DNA of 64,000 bases from Lunularia cruciata (lineage: Eukaryota > Streptophyta > Marchantiopsida > Lunulariales > Lunulariaceae): NCBI GenBank assembly GCA_948567375.1, contig OX419762.1, positions 46,667,034 through 46,731,033 of the forward strand. Direction: 5' to 3'. How positions within the stretch are numbered: position 1 is the stretch's first letter; each line of letters begins with the position of its first letter. The notes beneath the pieces were generated by a model, which saw nothing but the letters and a program-made list of their open reading frames with translations, was not told the origin of the DNA and did no database searches. This document shows, in pieces, positions 22,481 through 31,995 of the stretch. Position numbers and translations under genes: made by a program.

Positions 22481-22554
22481 CCGAAAATTGACCACTGATG
22501 AAGAATAGAGAGACTGTAGCAGATATGGAGTGGTAAGATTTGAGTTCGATGTCC

Positions 22555-23060
22555 GTTTGCTGAAATATAACGATTGTTTTTTTGCGCATCGAGAGATGTC
22601 CGTTTTCTCAAATATCACCAATTGTATTTGTTGCGCATCGATGGTTTTCTTTTTCGCACCAAGAGATGTCCTTTTTCTCAAATATCACCGATTGTATTTG
22701 TTGCGCACAAAAATGTATGTTTGCTCAAATATCACACATTGTATTTTTTGCGCACAGAAATGTCAGTTTGCTCAAATATCACATATGGTTTTTTTCGCAC
22801 AGAGATGCTTATTTGCTGAAATATCACAGAATGTGTTTTTTGCGAACAGGGAGATGGAGATGCTCCTTTGCGGAGAAGAGAGATGCCCTTTGCAGAGAAT
22901 ATCTCCCAATATGGTTTTTTGTTTACACAGAGATGCTTATTTGCTGAAATATCACAGATTGTGTTTTTTGCGCACAAAATTTCACAGGGAGATGGAGATG
23001 CTCCTTTGCAGAGAAGAGAGATCCCTTTCGAGAAGAGAGATGCCCTTTGCGGAGAAGAGA
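22555..23060 (+). repeat. Minisatellite of about 47-65 bp units ahead of the transposase
   Basis: At least seven imperfect units carry the core gagatg, then a T-rich stretch, tcaaatatcac, attgtattt and ttgcgca. The last units change to a ccctttgcggagaagagagat core. Open frames across it are by-products of the repeat (their translations repeat the same residues), not genes. Arrays near the ends of such transposons can be transposase binding sites, but that is inference. Confidence 0.85.
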
Positions 23061-23139
23061 GATCCACGTAGTGGATAAAGAGTTTTCAGTGGTGATTAAA
23101 AAAAGAGTTTTCAGTGGTGATTAAAAATAGAGTTTTGTC

Positions 23140-24518
23140 ATGCCAAGAGGAAGCACTCGTTTAGAACTAACCAGAAAAATTAGAAAATGTATCAAATGGA
23201 TGATTCGGTTAGATTTGGAGTTATCTCTACCAGGATTAGAAGATGAAGATGAGGAATTAGGAGGAGATTTAGATATGCTAGAATGTTTTATTAGTGGATT
23301 GGAGTATGCACATACTCATCGTTACTTGGAACCCCATTTTACTTACCCTCGTGGTAGAGAGTTTGTGAAGTATTATTTTAGAAATCTAGATACTAAGGCC
23401 TTTCGCCAGCTTACTAGAATGGATGGGGATTCTTTTTCAATATTAGTTGATTTGATTAAGACTCATCCCATTTTTGAGAAAAGGTACCGAAGAGAGCAAA
23501 CCCCAGTGTGGATCCAAGTTGCCCTAGCTTTGGATAGATTTGGGCATCACGGGAATGGAGCTTGTGTTGCACGGGGTTTAAATATTTGGGGCATTAGTGC
23601 TGGTTCAACAATTGCTTTTACTGATAGAGTTATGACAACCATATTAGATGTGATGAGGAGTCAAGTTGCTTGGCCCGACCTCGAGGAGAGGAAAAGGATA
23701 TCCACTGTTTTTGCACTGAAAGGTTTTCCCAGTTGTGTTGGTTTGGTAGATGGCACGTTGTTTCCTCTTGCAGCCCGACCAACTGTGGACGGTGAAATAT
23801 ATTTCAGCCGCAAGGGTTCATATTCTATAAACGGCCAAGTGATTTGTGATGATAAAAGGAGAGTTATACATTTCTCTAGAGGTATGGTTTATGTTATTTG
23901 TTATTTTGTTTAGTATTTTTGTAATGCATTGGTTATCCTGATTGAGAAGTTTACTAAAAGTATGCCCTTTTTTGTTTTGCAGGAATGCCAAGGTCATGTC
24001 ATGATATGACTTGTTTGAAAAAATTGTCACTATGGAATCATTTGAACCGAAGAGGGAGGTGTCGCACTTTTGAGGCAAAGTAGTACCTTTTAGGTGATTC
24101 GGGTTATGTACCCATGCATCACCTAGTACTCGCTTTCAAGCACGCTCGCTCTGAAGACAAGCAAGAGTTCAATAAATATTTAGCAAAGGCAAGAGTGATA
24201 AATGAGCATTGTATAGGAGTATTGAAAGCTAGATGGCATTCTCTTCGTGAGCTAAGAGTGCAATTGAAAGACAATAGTAGAAATGCTTATTTGTTAAAGT
24301 GGGTATTGGTGTGTATTATTTTACATAATTTTTTAATCAATAGATCTGACCTTTGGTCAGAGGACGATGGCGGATTTACAAAGGAGACTCAAATAGATTC
24401 AAAAATTTCATTTCAGGGCACAGAACTTGGTAGAGAAGAAAGTAGATCAAAGGTGATGCAACATTGCCTTGATTATAACAATGATGATCTACATGGATTT
24501 TATGGAGATTCCATATAA
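23140..24518 (+). pseudogene. PIF/Harbinger transposase, one intron, one in-frame stop
   Basis: Exon 1 is 23140-23881, the intron 23882-23982 (gtatgg...ttttgcag), exon 2 23983-24518, together 425 codons, a normal length. The DDE nuclease domain is present. The first Asp is in CVGLVDGTLFPL, followed by FSRKGSYSINGQVICD. The second Asp is in YLLGDSGYVP and the Glu in VINEHCIGVLKARW. Upstream lies FRQLTRMDGDSFSILVDLI, a usual N-terminal part. The phase across the intron is kept (SRG then MPRSCHD). A TAG at 24081-24083, just before GDSGY, is the only lesion seen. The enzyme would cut and paste the element at its terminal repeats. Confidence 0.88.
23882..23982 (+). other. Intron of the transposase gene
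   Basis: This 101-bp intron is T-rich, begins gtatgg and ends ttttgcag. Joining the exons rebuilds the conserved RG-MP-SCHD stretch of Harbinger transposases. Confidence 0.85.
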
Positions 24519-24809
24519 TAAATTATATATTATGAGCATTCATCTCATTTCTCATAGGCACGCAACTTAGACCATGAGTAGTTTTCTTAGACCATGAGTG
24601 TTTCTGGATGTTTTATTATGATAAGAACATCATGTGGATGCAAACATAAAATATGAATCTTGATCTAAGTCCTCTTTGACACAATTATGTCTAAAAAATG
24701 AACACAGCTCTTGTACTAGTTGGTGCAAACTTAAAAATCAATTTAGAGTGGCATTCTTGAACCATTCCTCATAAGCTTAAATAATTAATTTAGAATGGCG
24801 CTAATTGAG
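24519..24809. other. Transposase downstream region, nothing recognised
   Basis: AT-rich DNA between the transposase stop and the first GC-rich repeat block. It holds a short direct repeat (cttagaccatgagta / cttagaccatgagtg). No gene was seen. Confidence 0.5.
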
Positions 24810-25080
24810 AATGGTGCTTGTTGACGCTTGCGGACTCTTCTCAACGCTTGTAGACGCTGGATGAAGCTCGTAGACGCTTGCGGACTCTTGTCAATGCTCG
24901 TAGATGTTGGATGACGCTGGCGGACGCTCGATGACGCTGGCGGACGCTCGGAAGACGCTCGGAAGTATCCATATATAACATGCACTAGCTGCTGGTGGAG
25001 GCGCTGGGAGGCGCTGGTGGGAGGCACTGCAACGCTTGGATGCGCCCATTTGCGACGTGGAGTGCCGCATGTTGCCGCTC
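24810..25080 (+). repeat. GC-rich array of gacgctcg/gacgctgg motifs, block 1
   Basis: The stretch is built from variants of gacgctggcgg, gacgctcg and gacgcttgcgg. Related motifs return in the intron at 25890-26430 and at 29290-29680. It lies just before a TATA box, so it may form the promoter side of the unknown gene at 25587. Confidence 0.8.
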
Positions 25081-25153
25081 GGGATTTGGGTTTTTGGGTG
25101 TGGAAAATGCATTTTTGCATGTTGAGGATTGAGTATTTTCCTGTCAACCTGGG

Positions 25154-25163
25154 TTATATAAAG
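25154..25163 (+). promoter_or_regulatory. TATA box of the unknown nested gene
   Basis: ttatataaag stands about 430 bp before the Met at 25587 and just after GC-rich block 1. Position and form fit a plant TATA box. The transcription start is not shown by the sequence. Confidence 0.5.
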
Positions 25164-25239
25164 TGTGTTCATTTCCTTCCCTGTCTTTTCTTGAGTGTGT
25201 GGGGTGTTTGCATCAGAAAATCACGAGTAATTTATGCAG

Positions 25240-25445
25240 GAGGCTGGAGAATCATTTTGCTAGGCAGAGGGTGCTGGCCATTTGAGATCATTTCGTGAGG
25301 CAGAGGTGCTGGCCATTCGAGGAACATTTCGCAAGGTAGAGGGTGTTGGACAATCATTTTGCAAGGCAAAGGGTGCTGGCCATTCCAATTTTGCGAGGCA
25401 GAGGGTGCTGAAAGTCAATTCGTGAGGAACAGTGTGTGCAAGTGA
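25240..25445 (+). repeat. Short tandem repeats in the presumed 5' UTR
   Basis: About five imperfect units contain ttttgcgaggcagagggtgctggccatt or close variants (25250-25420), spaced roughly 40-50 bp. They have no open frame of note. Confidence 0.8.
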
Positions 25446-25889
25446 GACCTTTTGAGAGACTGGGGAGAGAGTTTAGAGAATCATTTTGAGAGGAATTAGA
25501 GAGGCAAGGTACTGGCTGGCTGGCTTGAAGCACAACACTCAACATTGAGAAGAGTTTTAGAGAGTGAGTAGCTCATTATTTTTACCATGGCCAAAATCTG
25601 GGGATACGAGAAGATAGTTGATGGGCCCGACATGAGAAATACTCAGGAAGGAGATTGGCTCATTGCATTCCATACCATTCAACACCCAACCAATTTCATC
25701 AAGTGGTGCCGGCTGGATAAACATCAAGTTTGAACTGCTGTTTCCGGAATTTGGGAGGTCGATCTCGATGTAATGGGGCTTAAAATAACACTGGGACTTC
25801 ACTATCCAAGGCCTGAGGTACTTTCCAAACATTTCTCATTGTTTTATTGACATTCAATCTTGATTTGTGAACTTTATTGCTCTAAATTG

Positions 25890-26435
25890 GTACCTGATCA
25901 TCAGCGCCACCCAGTGCCTCCCAGCTTGTCCCGCAGCGCCAACCAGCATCACCCAGCGCCATCCCAAACCCCTGCACGCAAGCGCCTTCCCTGCGTGCCT
26001 ACCAGCGCCCCTCTGCGGCTCCTAGCGACCCCGAGCAGCCCCCAGCGTCCCCGCGGGGCTGCGCACAAATGCTTGACCAAACCCCTGTCCCGGGGCGCCT
26101 ACCAGCGTCGCCAAGCGGCATCTGCGTCTCCTTAAGGCGCGAGCGTCTTTGCGCGGCCCCGAGTGGCAACCAGCGTCCGCGCGCGGACCTGGCGCAGTCC
26201 CGCGGCGCCATCCCATAGACCTGTGCCTACGGGCAGCCGCGGGTGGCGCCTTGCGGCTTCGAGCACCCTCCCAGCGCTCGTAGGCGCCAGGGGGGGTCGG
26301 GAGCGCCACCCAGCGTCACCCGAGTGCAGCCCCGAGCATCCACCAGTGGCTCCCTTGTTTCTCTAAGACTGTGTGCAAGCGTCATCCAGTGTCTCCCAGC
26401 AGCACCCGGCGTTACTCTTGAGTTTAAGTCTTTGT
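25890..26435 (+). repeat. GC-rich array of cagcgcc motifs inside intron 1
   Basis: This part of intron 1 (25818-26475) is far richer in G and C than its surroundings. It repeats cagcgcc, cccagcg and gcgcctacc in irregular order. Short open frames in it (for example 25860-26135) are by-products of base composition. Splice signals at its ends are gtactt and gtgcag. Confidence 0.75.
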
Positions 26436-27149
26436 GAGATAAGTTTGAGCTAAATTTTTTTGGTGGGTTGTGCAGGTCATTCCATGTACAGAGTTCGTGA
26501 GTACATGGGACAAGGTATCTTGCACAGGTTTGGTAAGAGGTAGGCAGTTTCAATGGAGTGCAGATATAGTTAGAGATGCACTTGCCATGCCCAGGGGGAG
26601 AACACCAAGACGGAAGACAGTTCCTTACACAATTGTCTCAGACTGGTTTCCACAAAGGGACAGGGTTGCAAAAAGATATCTTGCAAGGCAATGTGTATAT
26701 CCTGCATTCAAAGTTTTCTTCCAGTTGATGGGTGCACTAGTTGCACCCACTATTAGGCCCAAGATTGTACATGGGCATTTGGTACTCAACACCAAGACCA
26801 AGTTGAGGAGATTTGGTGTGGAAGATTATGATTGGGGAGAGTTGGCTTTTAGAGCTATCATTGCGGAGGTGGGGAGTGTGCAAACCCAAGGGATGAGTCC
26901 TAAGGGGCGTAGGTTTAGAGTCACCTTCCTTGGACAGGTACTCACTCATCTCTTTGTGGAGAGAGGTTTCATTCCAGAGGAGGATGTCATGTACCTGAGT
27001 GATGGAGAGGAGGAGATTATACACGAGGGAGAGCATAATGATGATCATGAGGATGCAGATAGCTCAGATGAGGACGAGACTACTGATGATGGGGAGGATG
27101 AGGGAGAGGATGAGGATGGTGAGTGATTGAGTTGAGCGGTTTGAGTTTT

Positions 27150-27150
27150 G

Positions 27151-27206
<56 letters not shown>
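27150..27206. repeat. (TA)n microsatellite in intron 2
   Basis: A run of about 27 TA units lies in the second intron of the unknown gene. That intron runs from gtgagtg at 27119 to tgaatag at 27372. Confidence 0.95.
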
Positions 27207-27208
<2 letters not shown>

Positions 27209-29279
27209 ATATCTTTGTATGTTGGAAAATATACAAAGTTCTTTTGTATATACCATTATTGGATTTAATAAATCAGTTCATTTAAGAAGCTTGAATTAAA
27301 GAACTTGTGTATTTGTATATTCAAGTATGAATTTGTACTTGATGGATAACTAAATGTACCATTTGTGAATAGGTGTTCAACAAATTCGTGTTGAGACACA
27401 ACCCTTACCCTTTGTTGAGATAGCTCCTTTTCACTCTTCTTCCCCTTCACCCCTTCCTCCATCTGTGGAGGAGGTTGGTGACCCCATGCATTTCAGAGTA
27501 CCTTCACCTCCTTCCTGTTTGGTTTACATCACTCGCATTTTAGATGATTGTGTAAGAGTGACTGAGTGTAGAGAAAGAAATCTCCTTGAGCGTGAGAGTA
27601 GATTGGAGAGTGTAGAGGAGAGAGAGAGATTAGTGCTTGAGCATGAGAGTAGATTGGAAAGTGTAGAGGAGAGAGAAAGATTACTGCTAGAGCAAGAGAG
27701 ACTCCTTGGTGAGCGAGAGAGACTCCTTGGTGAGCGAGAGGATTTACTTGCTGCAAAGGAGGAGAGGCATCTGACCTTGCTTACTTCTGAGATGGAGAGA
27801 GAGCAGAGATTAGGTGACTTGGACATGGACATACTAGGTGCAGTTGCCATGGCAGAGGGTTACAAGCTCCAATTACATAATCAGGCACAAGAGTTAGCAT
27901 ATGCTATAGAGAGGTGTGAGAGTGCACATGTTTAGGTACAGGAGAGCGAGAGTAGTCTAGCTCAGATGAGAGCTCATGTAGAGGAGAGTGAGATTAGTCT
28001 AGCTCATTTGAGGGCTTGTGTGGCATATCTTGGACCCAGACTACGTACTATTGCTCACAAGACCCATACTCGTCATGAGATGCAGACCCAGACTGATGCC
28101 ACCCATGTGTTACCCCATAGTGTGGAGACTTAGGGCACTCAGCCTGAGTTTAGAGAGAGGATTCGTCTATCAGGAGAGCATATTCCACATATCCTCTTCC
28201 TCGGCTTCCTACGGAAGAAGATTATTATTGTGGATGTTACTTGTATGTGTTCATTATGGATTCACGGTGCTATCGGTTTTGGTGCATGGGAGAGCAAGAT
28301 GACTACGCATGGTTGGTTCCCTCACACACAGTCCGGGCCTATAGGGTGGGTGGCCCATCCTGGTGTTTGCCATTTCATCCAGTTCTGTTTGCTACGCTTT
28401 GAGGTTATCTTGTGGATAGATCTTACTCCAGATGGAGTGGAGTGGTTGCTACGGAGCATGTGGCAGTGGTCTGAACTCCCTGAGGGAGTTCACACCGGTT
28501 CTTGCCTCATGGCATTTTTTTGCTCTAGAGATATACAGCGAGATTCAGAGTTCAGAGGACTTAGAGTTAGATCATATGAGCATCTGACTTCATTAGGTTT
28601 ACCTCTTCGTGATATTTTGATCATGAATAGTTATGCACTCTCTTATTATAGGAACCATCCACATGGTGCTATCCAACCTACCCACTTCCGTCCTTATAGG
28701 GTACATAGAGCATCATACACTTAGTCATTTGACCCTTTGATGAGTACTTTAGACAGATTTTTCCATGACGATAGGCCTGCTATTAGTTGGGCAGAAGAGG
28801 AGTGGACATCAGGTAGATTGAGTTCTTATAGTTGTGACCCTTATCCTCTTCTTGCTAGTGGTATTAGGCATCGAGACTTGGATGAGAGCGAGTGGCCGCT
28901 ATGGTGGTCATTGAGTCCATTTAGGATTCAACATCATGTATACCGTCGTAGACTTGAGGATGCAATAGTAGCACTTAGACACCATAGGGCATCACCCTCT
29001 TCTTCTTCACCTCCTCGACCTCCATAGTCATATGTTTAGGTTCTATTGGCTTTTCATTTATATACATATTATTTTCATTTCTCCCCATGTATAAATTTAT
29101 GTTTTAGTTTACACTTGTGAACTCTCATATTCATATTCAACTCATATTATCAAACTCATATTCCAAACTCATATTAAACACTCATTGTGATCACACTCCT
29201 CTAAACCCTAAACCCTAAATTTTGAATTGTGCTTTTTGTATCCAACTTGTCACCACCTTAAAAATATGTGCGCAATTTC

Positions 29280-29690
29280 CCTTTAAACACTAAACCCTAA
29301 ACACATCAGCGTCTATGTGCGCCTTTGAGCGCCTCCGAGCGACTACGAGCCAAAAAAATTCTTCATAAATCTACTGGCGAGCGCCGACAAGTGGCCGTGG
29401 GTGTCAACTGGCGCCTACCTTAGGGTCACATAGTAGCACCCAGCGACTACAAGCATCTACGGGCGCCTACGAGCGCCATGATCCCATTTTCCCAATGGCT
29501 TCGAGCAAACACTAGTGGCCGCGAGCGTCAACGGGTGCCTACCTAGGGGTGACAGAGCAACAACCAGCGACTACGAGTGCCTACAACCACAGACAAGTGG
29601 CTTTGAGCGCCGACGACCACCATAGAGCCTTTATTTTTTTCCCCATGTTCCATTGAGTGTCGCAAGTGGTGACTAGCGCCAGGAGAGATT
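29280..29690 (+). repeat. GC-rich array of gagcgcctacgagcg motifs, block 3
   Basis: Variants of gcgcctacgagcg, cgagcgcc and agcgactacgag follow one another. They are related to blocks 1 and 2 and may mark the far end of the inserted unit that holds the unknown gene. No clear boundary or target duplication could be found. Confidence 0.7.
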
Positions 29691-29934
29691 TTTTGTGTAT
29701 GAGGGTCAACTTGTGGCATATTGCTCTAATTGTGCAAAAAAAATATGACAGAATGGATTGAGTGGTAAAGAAAACATCAAGAACAGAAACTTGTGAGGAA
29801 CTGAATGGTAACAAGTTGCATGAGGTTTCCATAGCCAAGTTTCCATAACTCATCTTTATTATAATAATAATAAAGGTTACATGGTGGTATACTATTCACT
29901 ATTCACTATCAGTAGAGTATGATGGACGTTGAAC

Positions 29935-31299
29935 CTAAGTGAGCACTTTAAAATAGTCACTTATTTCCTCAGGAGTTATCCCTGCTTGTATGAGACTCAT
30001 TTTGATTTCATGAGTGCGCTTTGATTCTAAACTCTTCTCCTTAAATTTGTGTTTGTCTACCCTAGCTTTCCTTTTATCTGCGCTCAATTTTTTTCTCTAT
30101 TTCAATTTTCATCTTCTCTGTCTCTAATCTAACGCGCTCTACTTCCATTCTCAGCATTGTTTTCTCTCTCTTCCTCATGTTGGTGGCTTTAGTTCAGCTA
30201 GTCGTAACCTCTCTCTGGATTCTATACTATCTGCCTTTAACATGGTAATTTGTGCTAAATCATGAGACAATGAAAAACTGTGCGACAACTTGGGTACCTT
30301 ACTTGAAAAAAGTCCACCTTTCCTCCTCTTTGGGTCCCGTTCCCCTTCTTGGTCCGCACAGTCAGATCCATCTCTTGTAGAAATTAAAGGCGGTGGTGGT
30401 GTAATGAAAGGCACGTCCTCGGCCGGTGGAATACATGGAGACTCATCCTCTGGTGATAGGATTCCATTCTCCATGCCACTTGCTAAACTTTCCACCCCTT
30501 GGGTGTTCGCAACCAACTCAGGGCCTGAGTCAAGGAGCACCACCTCCGGAGGAGATGAGAAATTGGAGCACTCCTGCACACCTTCATGGACCTCCTCCTT
30601 GCCAGCCTCGCAAATCTTGCTCAAATTAGGATTACAATCTCCTAAAATTACCATTGCCAGTGGACTTATGTTTGCTCTGCTCTCGAACATGGCTTCCATT
30701 CTTGCAAAATGCGTGCACATTCCATTCAATTTTTCTTCTATAGTTCTCCACCCTTTGCTATATTCCTTCTCGGTGAGACCTTCTCCCGTCGCCTTGTTCT
30801 TGAGCTCCCGAGTTTCTTTGTACTGTTTCATGTACCGCAACCATTTCTTGTAAAGTTTGTCACCTGTCATAGAGGTAGGAAATCCGATATCCTCTCTAAT
30901 AAAAAAGGTTGCCATGAAACTAAATGCGGTCGATTTCTGAATGGGCTTATTGCAGTTCCCACCATGAATTTGTGCAAAATGCTCGGGGTCTTCCAAATAA
31001 TCCAGTATCTGGCTGTAATGGTGTGTTGCCATGCGAAATCGTTCATCCTCCTTGGTTTTGCCAGGCACAAAAGAAGCCATCCTCAACAAGTCTCCAAATG
31101 TCCCTAATGGCTGTTGAGGTTGCAAATCCAAAGATGACTCTATAGGTCCCGGATCAGCGTCATCGATCATGGAGTCTCCTACACTAAATCGCTGTACTTG
31201 ATCTCCCATTGCAAAAAGTTTGTTGCACTCCCAGTGTGAGAATAGTCGCACTCTCATCAATTTCTTGGTTGCCGCACGGCGGCGCTGATCATTTCCCAC
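29935..31299 (-). pseudogene. Harbinger accessory protein with trihelix (Myb/SANT-like) domain
   Basis: The main open stretch is 31299-30175 (374 codons). The tail continues in other frames to a stop at 29935, ending GITPEEISDYFKVL, a form of ending common to these proteins. Residues about 75-205 match a Myb/SANT-like trihelix domain, with THHYSQILDYLED, LYKKWLRYMKQYKETRELKN and KEYSKGWRTIEEKLNGM. A low-complexity middle follows, then a charged helix (MRMEVERVRLETEKMKIEI type). In PIF/Harbinger elements this partner binds the ends and brings the transposase into the nucleus. Frameshifts after 30175 break this copy. Confidence 0.75.
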
Positions 31300-31686
31300 A
31301 CCAATTCAAAACTACAAAACCATCGTTACTTCCCTGACAACTCGCACCTTTGCTAATGAGGGTGTTGAATTTCAGTTTACAAATTTGAATTGTTGGACGG
31401 GGCCATTTTGGATCTTGAATACAAAAACAGATCATCAATACGTGACTAAATGATAACGTGGCCACCCTCGGGAGGAAACACGTCGCTCTTTCTTACAATC
31501 ATTTATTTATTTACGACATTCCAAAACATCAGTAAGGTAGGATTTGATTTTTATAAATGAATGCAATTAGCTGAATATATCCCTTAACTGAAGTTACAGT
31601 GCGTTCAATTATTACCATCTCGTAACGTTACAGAGTTCACTAAAAATTATTACAAAGTTTGTTATTTTTCCCGTCATCCGTCAAAC

Positions 31687-31703
31687 CTATTTCTGAAACC
31701 CCC
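31687..31703 (-). repeat. Harbinger right terminal inverted repeat
   Basis: This is the inverted copy of the left end, 9.75 kb away. It is followed directly by the remaining part of the host repeat unit. Confidence 0.85.
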
Positions 31704-31719
31704 TATTGTTTCGTCAACG

Positions 31720-31995
31720 GTTGATTGATCTGCTCGTAAAATCTTCATCGCAGATTTGTATTCTGATTCCGTTCGGGGCTACCAACTTTACAAATTTGTA
31801 AACAAGTGTAAGAAATTGAGTATAGCCGCATGATTAAGTTGCAGAGTTTTTTAGCACTACTTCCCTCCTCTCTCCATCAGTACGTGTCCCTCCACCACCT
31901 CCATCCAGAGACCTAGTTCGTTCCGTTGCAGATGTGGCTTTGTTTAGGGTTCAGAGAGCAGAAGATTGATCTGCTCGTAGAATCTACATCGCACG
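31720..31995 (+). repeat. End of unit 1 and whole unit 2 of the two-unit repeat
   Basis: The motif gattgatctgctcgtaaaatc occurs at about 31724 and, with small changes, at about 31963. Between them lies the second copy of the block seen at 21755-21930. Function unknown. Confidence 0.8.

Larger units (their letters stand above)
25587..29027 (+). pseudogene. Unknown three-exon coiled-coil gene, four in-frame stops
   Basis: Exons 25587-25817, 26476-27118 and 27373-29027 join in phase (0, then 1) and keep one frame to the TAG at 29025, about 842 codons. No frameshift was seen. Stops fall at 25731 (TGA), 27933, 28131 and 28722 (all TAG). Exon 2 has EFVSTWDKVSC, FQWSADIVRDALAMPRG and VYPAFKVFFQLMGALVAP, then an Asp/Glu-rich tail. 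Exon 3 begins with a Pro-rich linker, then a coiled coil of ERERLLGERE-type repeats, then a globular C-terminal half (WIHGAIGFGAWESK, HGWFPHTQSGPIGW) and a Ser/Pro tail. Exon 2 weakly recalls the domain called putative plant transposon protein; this is uncertain. It is probably the gene of another mobile element inserted in the Harbinger. Confidence 0.6.
21936..31703 (+). mobile_element. PIF/Harbinger DNA transposon with transposase, trihelix protein and a nested unknown gene
   Basis: The terminal inverted repeats GGGGGTTTCAGAAATAG (17 bp, perfect) are at 21936-21952 and, inverted, at 31687-31703. Related motifs lie further in (gtaatgttacgg at about 22038; inverted gtaacgttacg at about 31630). 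Transposase (+) and trihelix accessory gene (-) face each other, the normal two-gene content of this superfamily. The flanking bases are TTA on the left and TAT on the right, so a clean 3-bp TWA duplication is not seen. About 5 kb of foreign sequence (roughly 24810-29680) lies between the two genes. Confidence 0.85.

Noticed and set aside
22105-22611. - strand ORF of 218 codons near the Harbinger left end
   Set aside because: It spans the tandem duplication and repeats its own residues. No known domain was found.
22530-23078. A 182-codon ORF and overlapping frames on both strands
   Set aside because: They follow the minisatellite units, repeat the same residues, and are open in several frames at once. 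No gene is needed to explain them.
25860-26437. Overlapping ORFs of 64-108 codons on both strands
   Set aside because: They arise from the GC-rich array in an intron. Open frames occur on all sides and show no domain.
27150-27206. Possible CRISPR-like or satellite array
   Set aside because: It is a plain (TA)n microsatellite inside an intron.
30290-31145. + strand ORFs of 187 and 132 codons
   Set aside because: They lie opposite the trihelix gene, which has clear domain motifs on the - strand.
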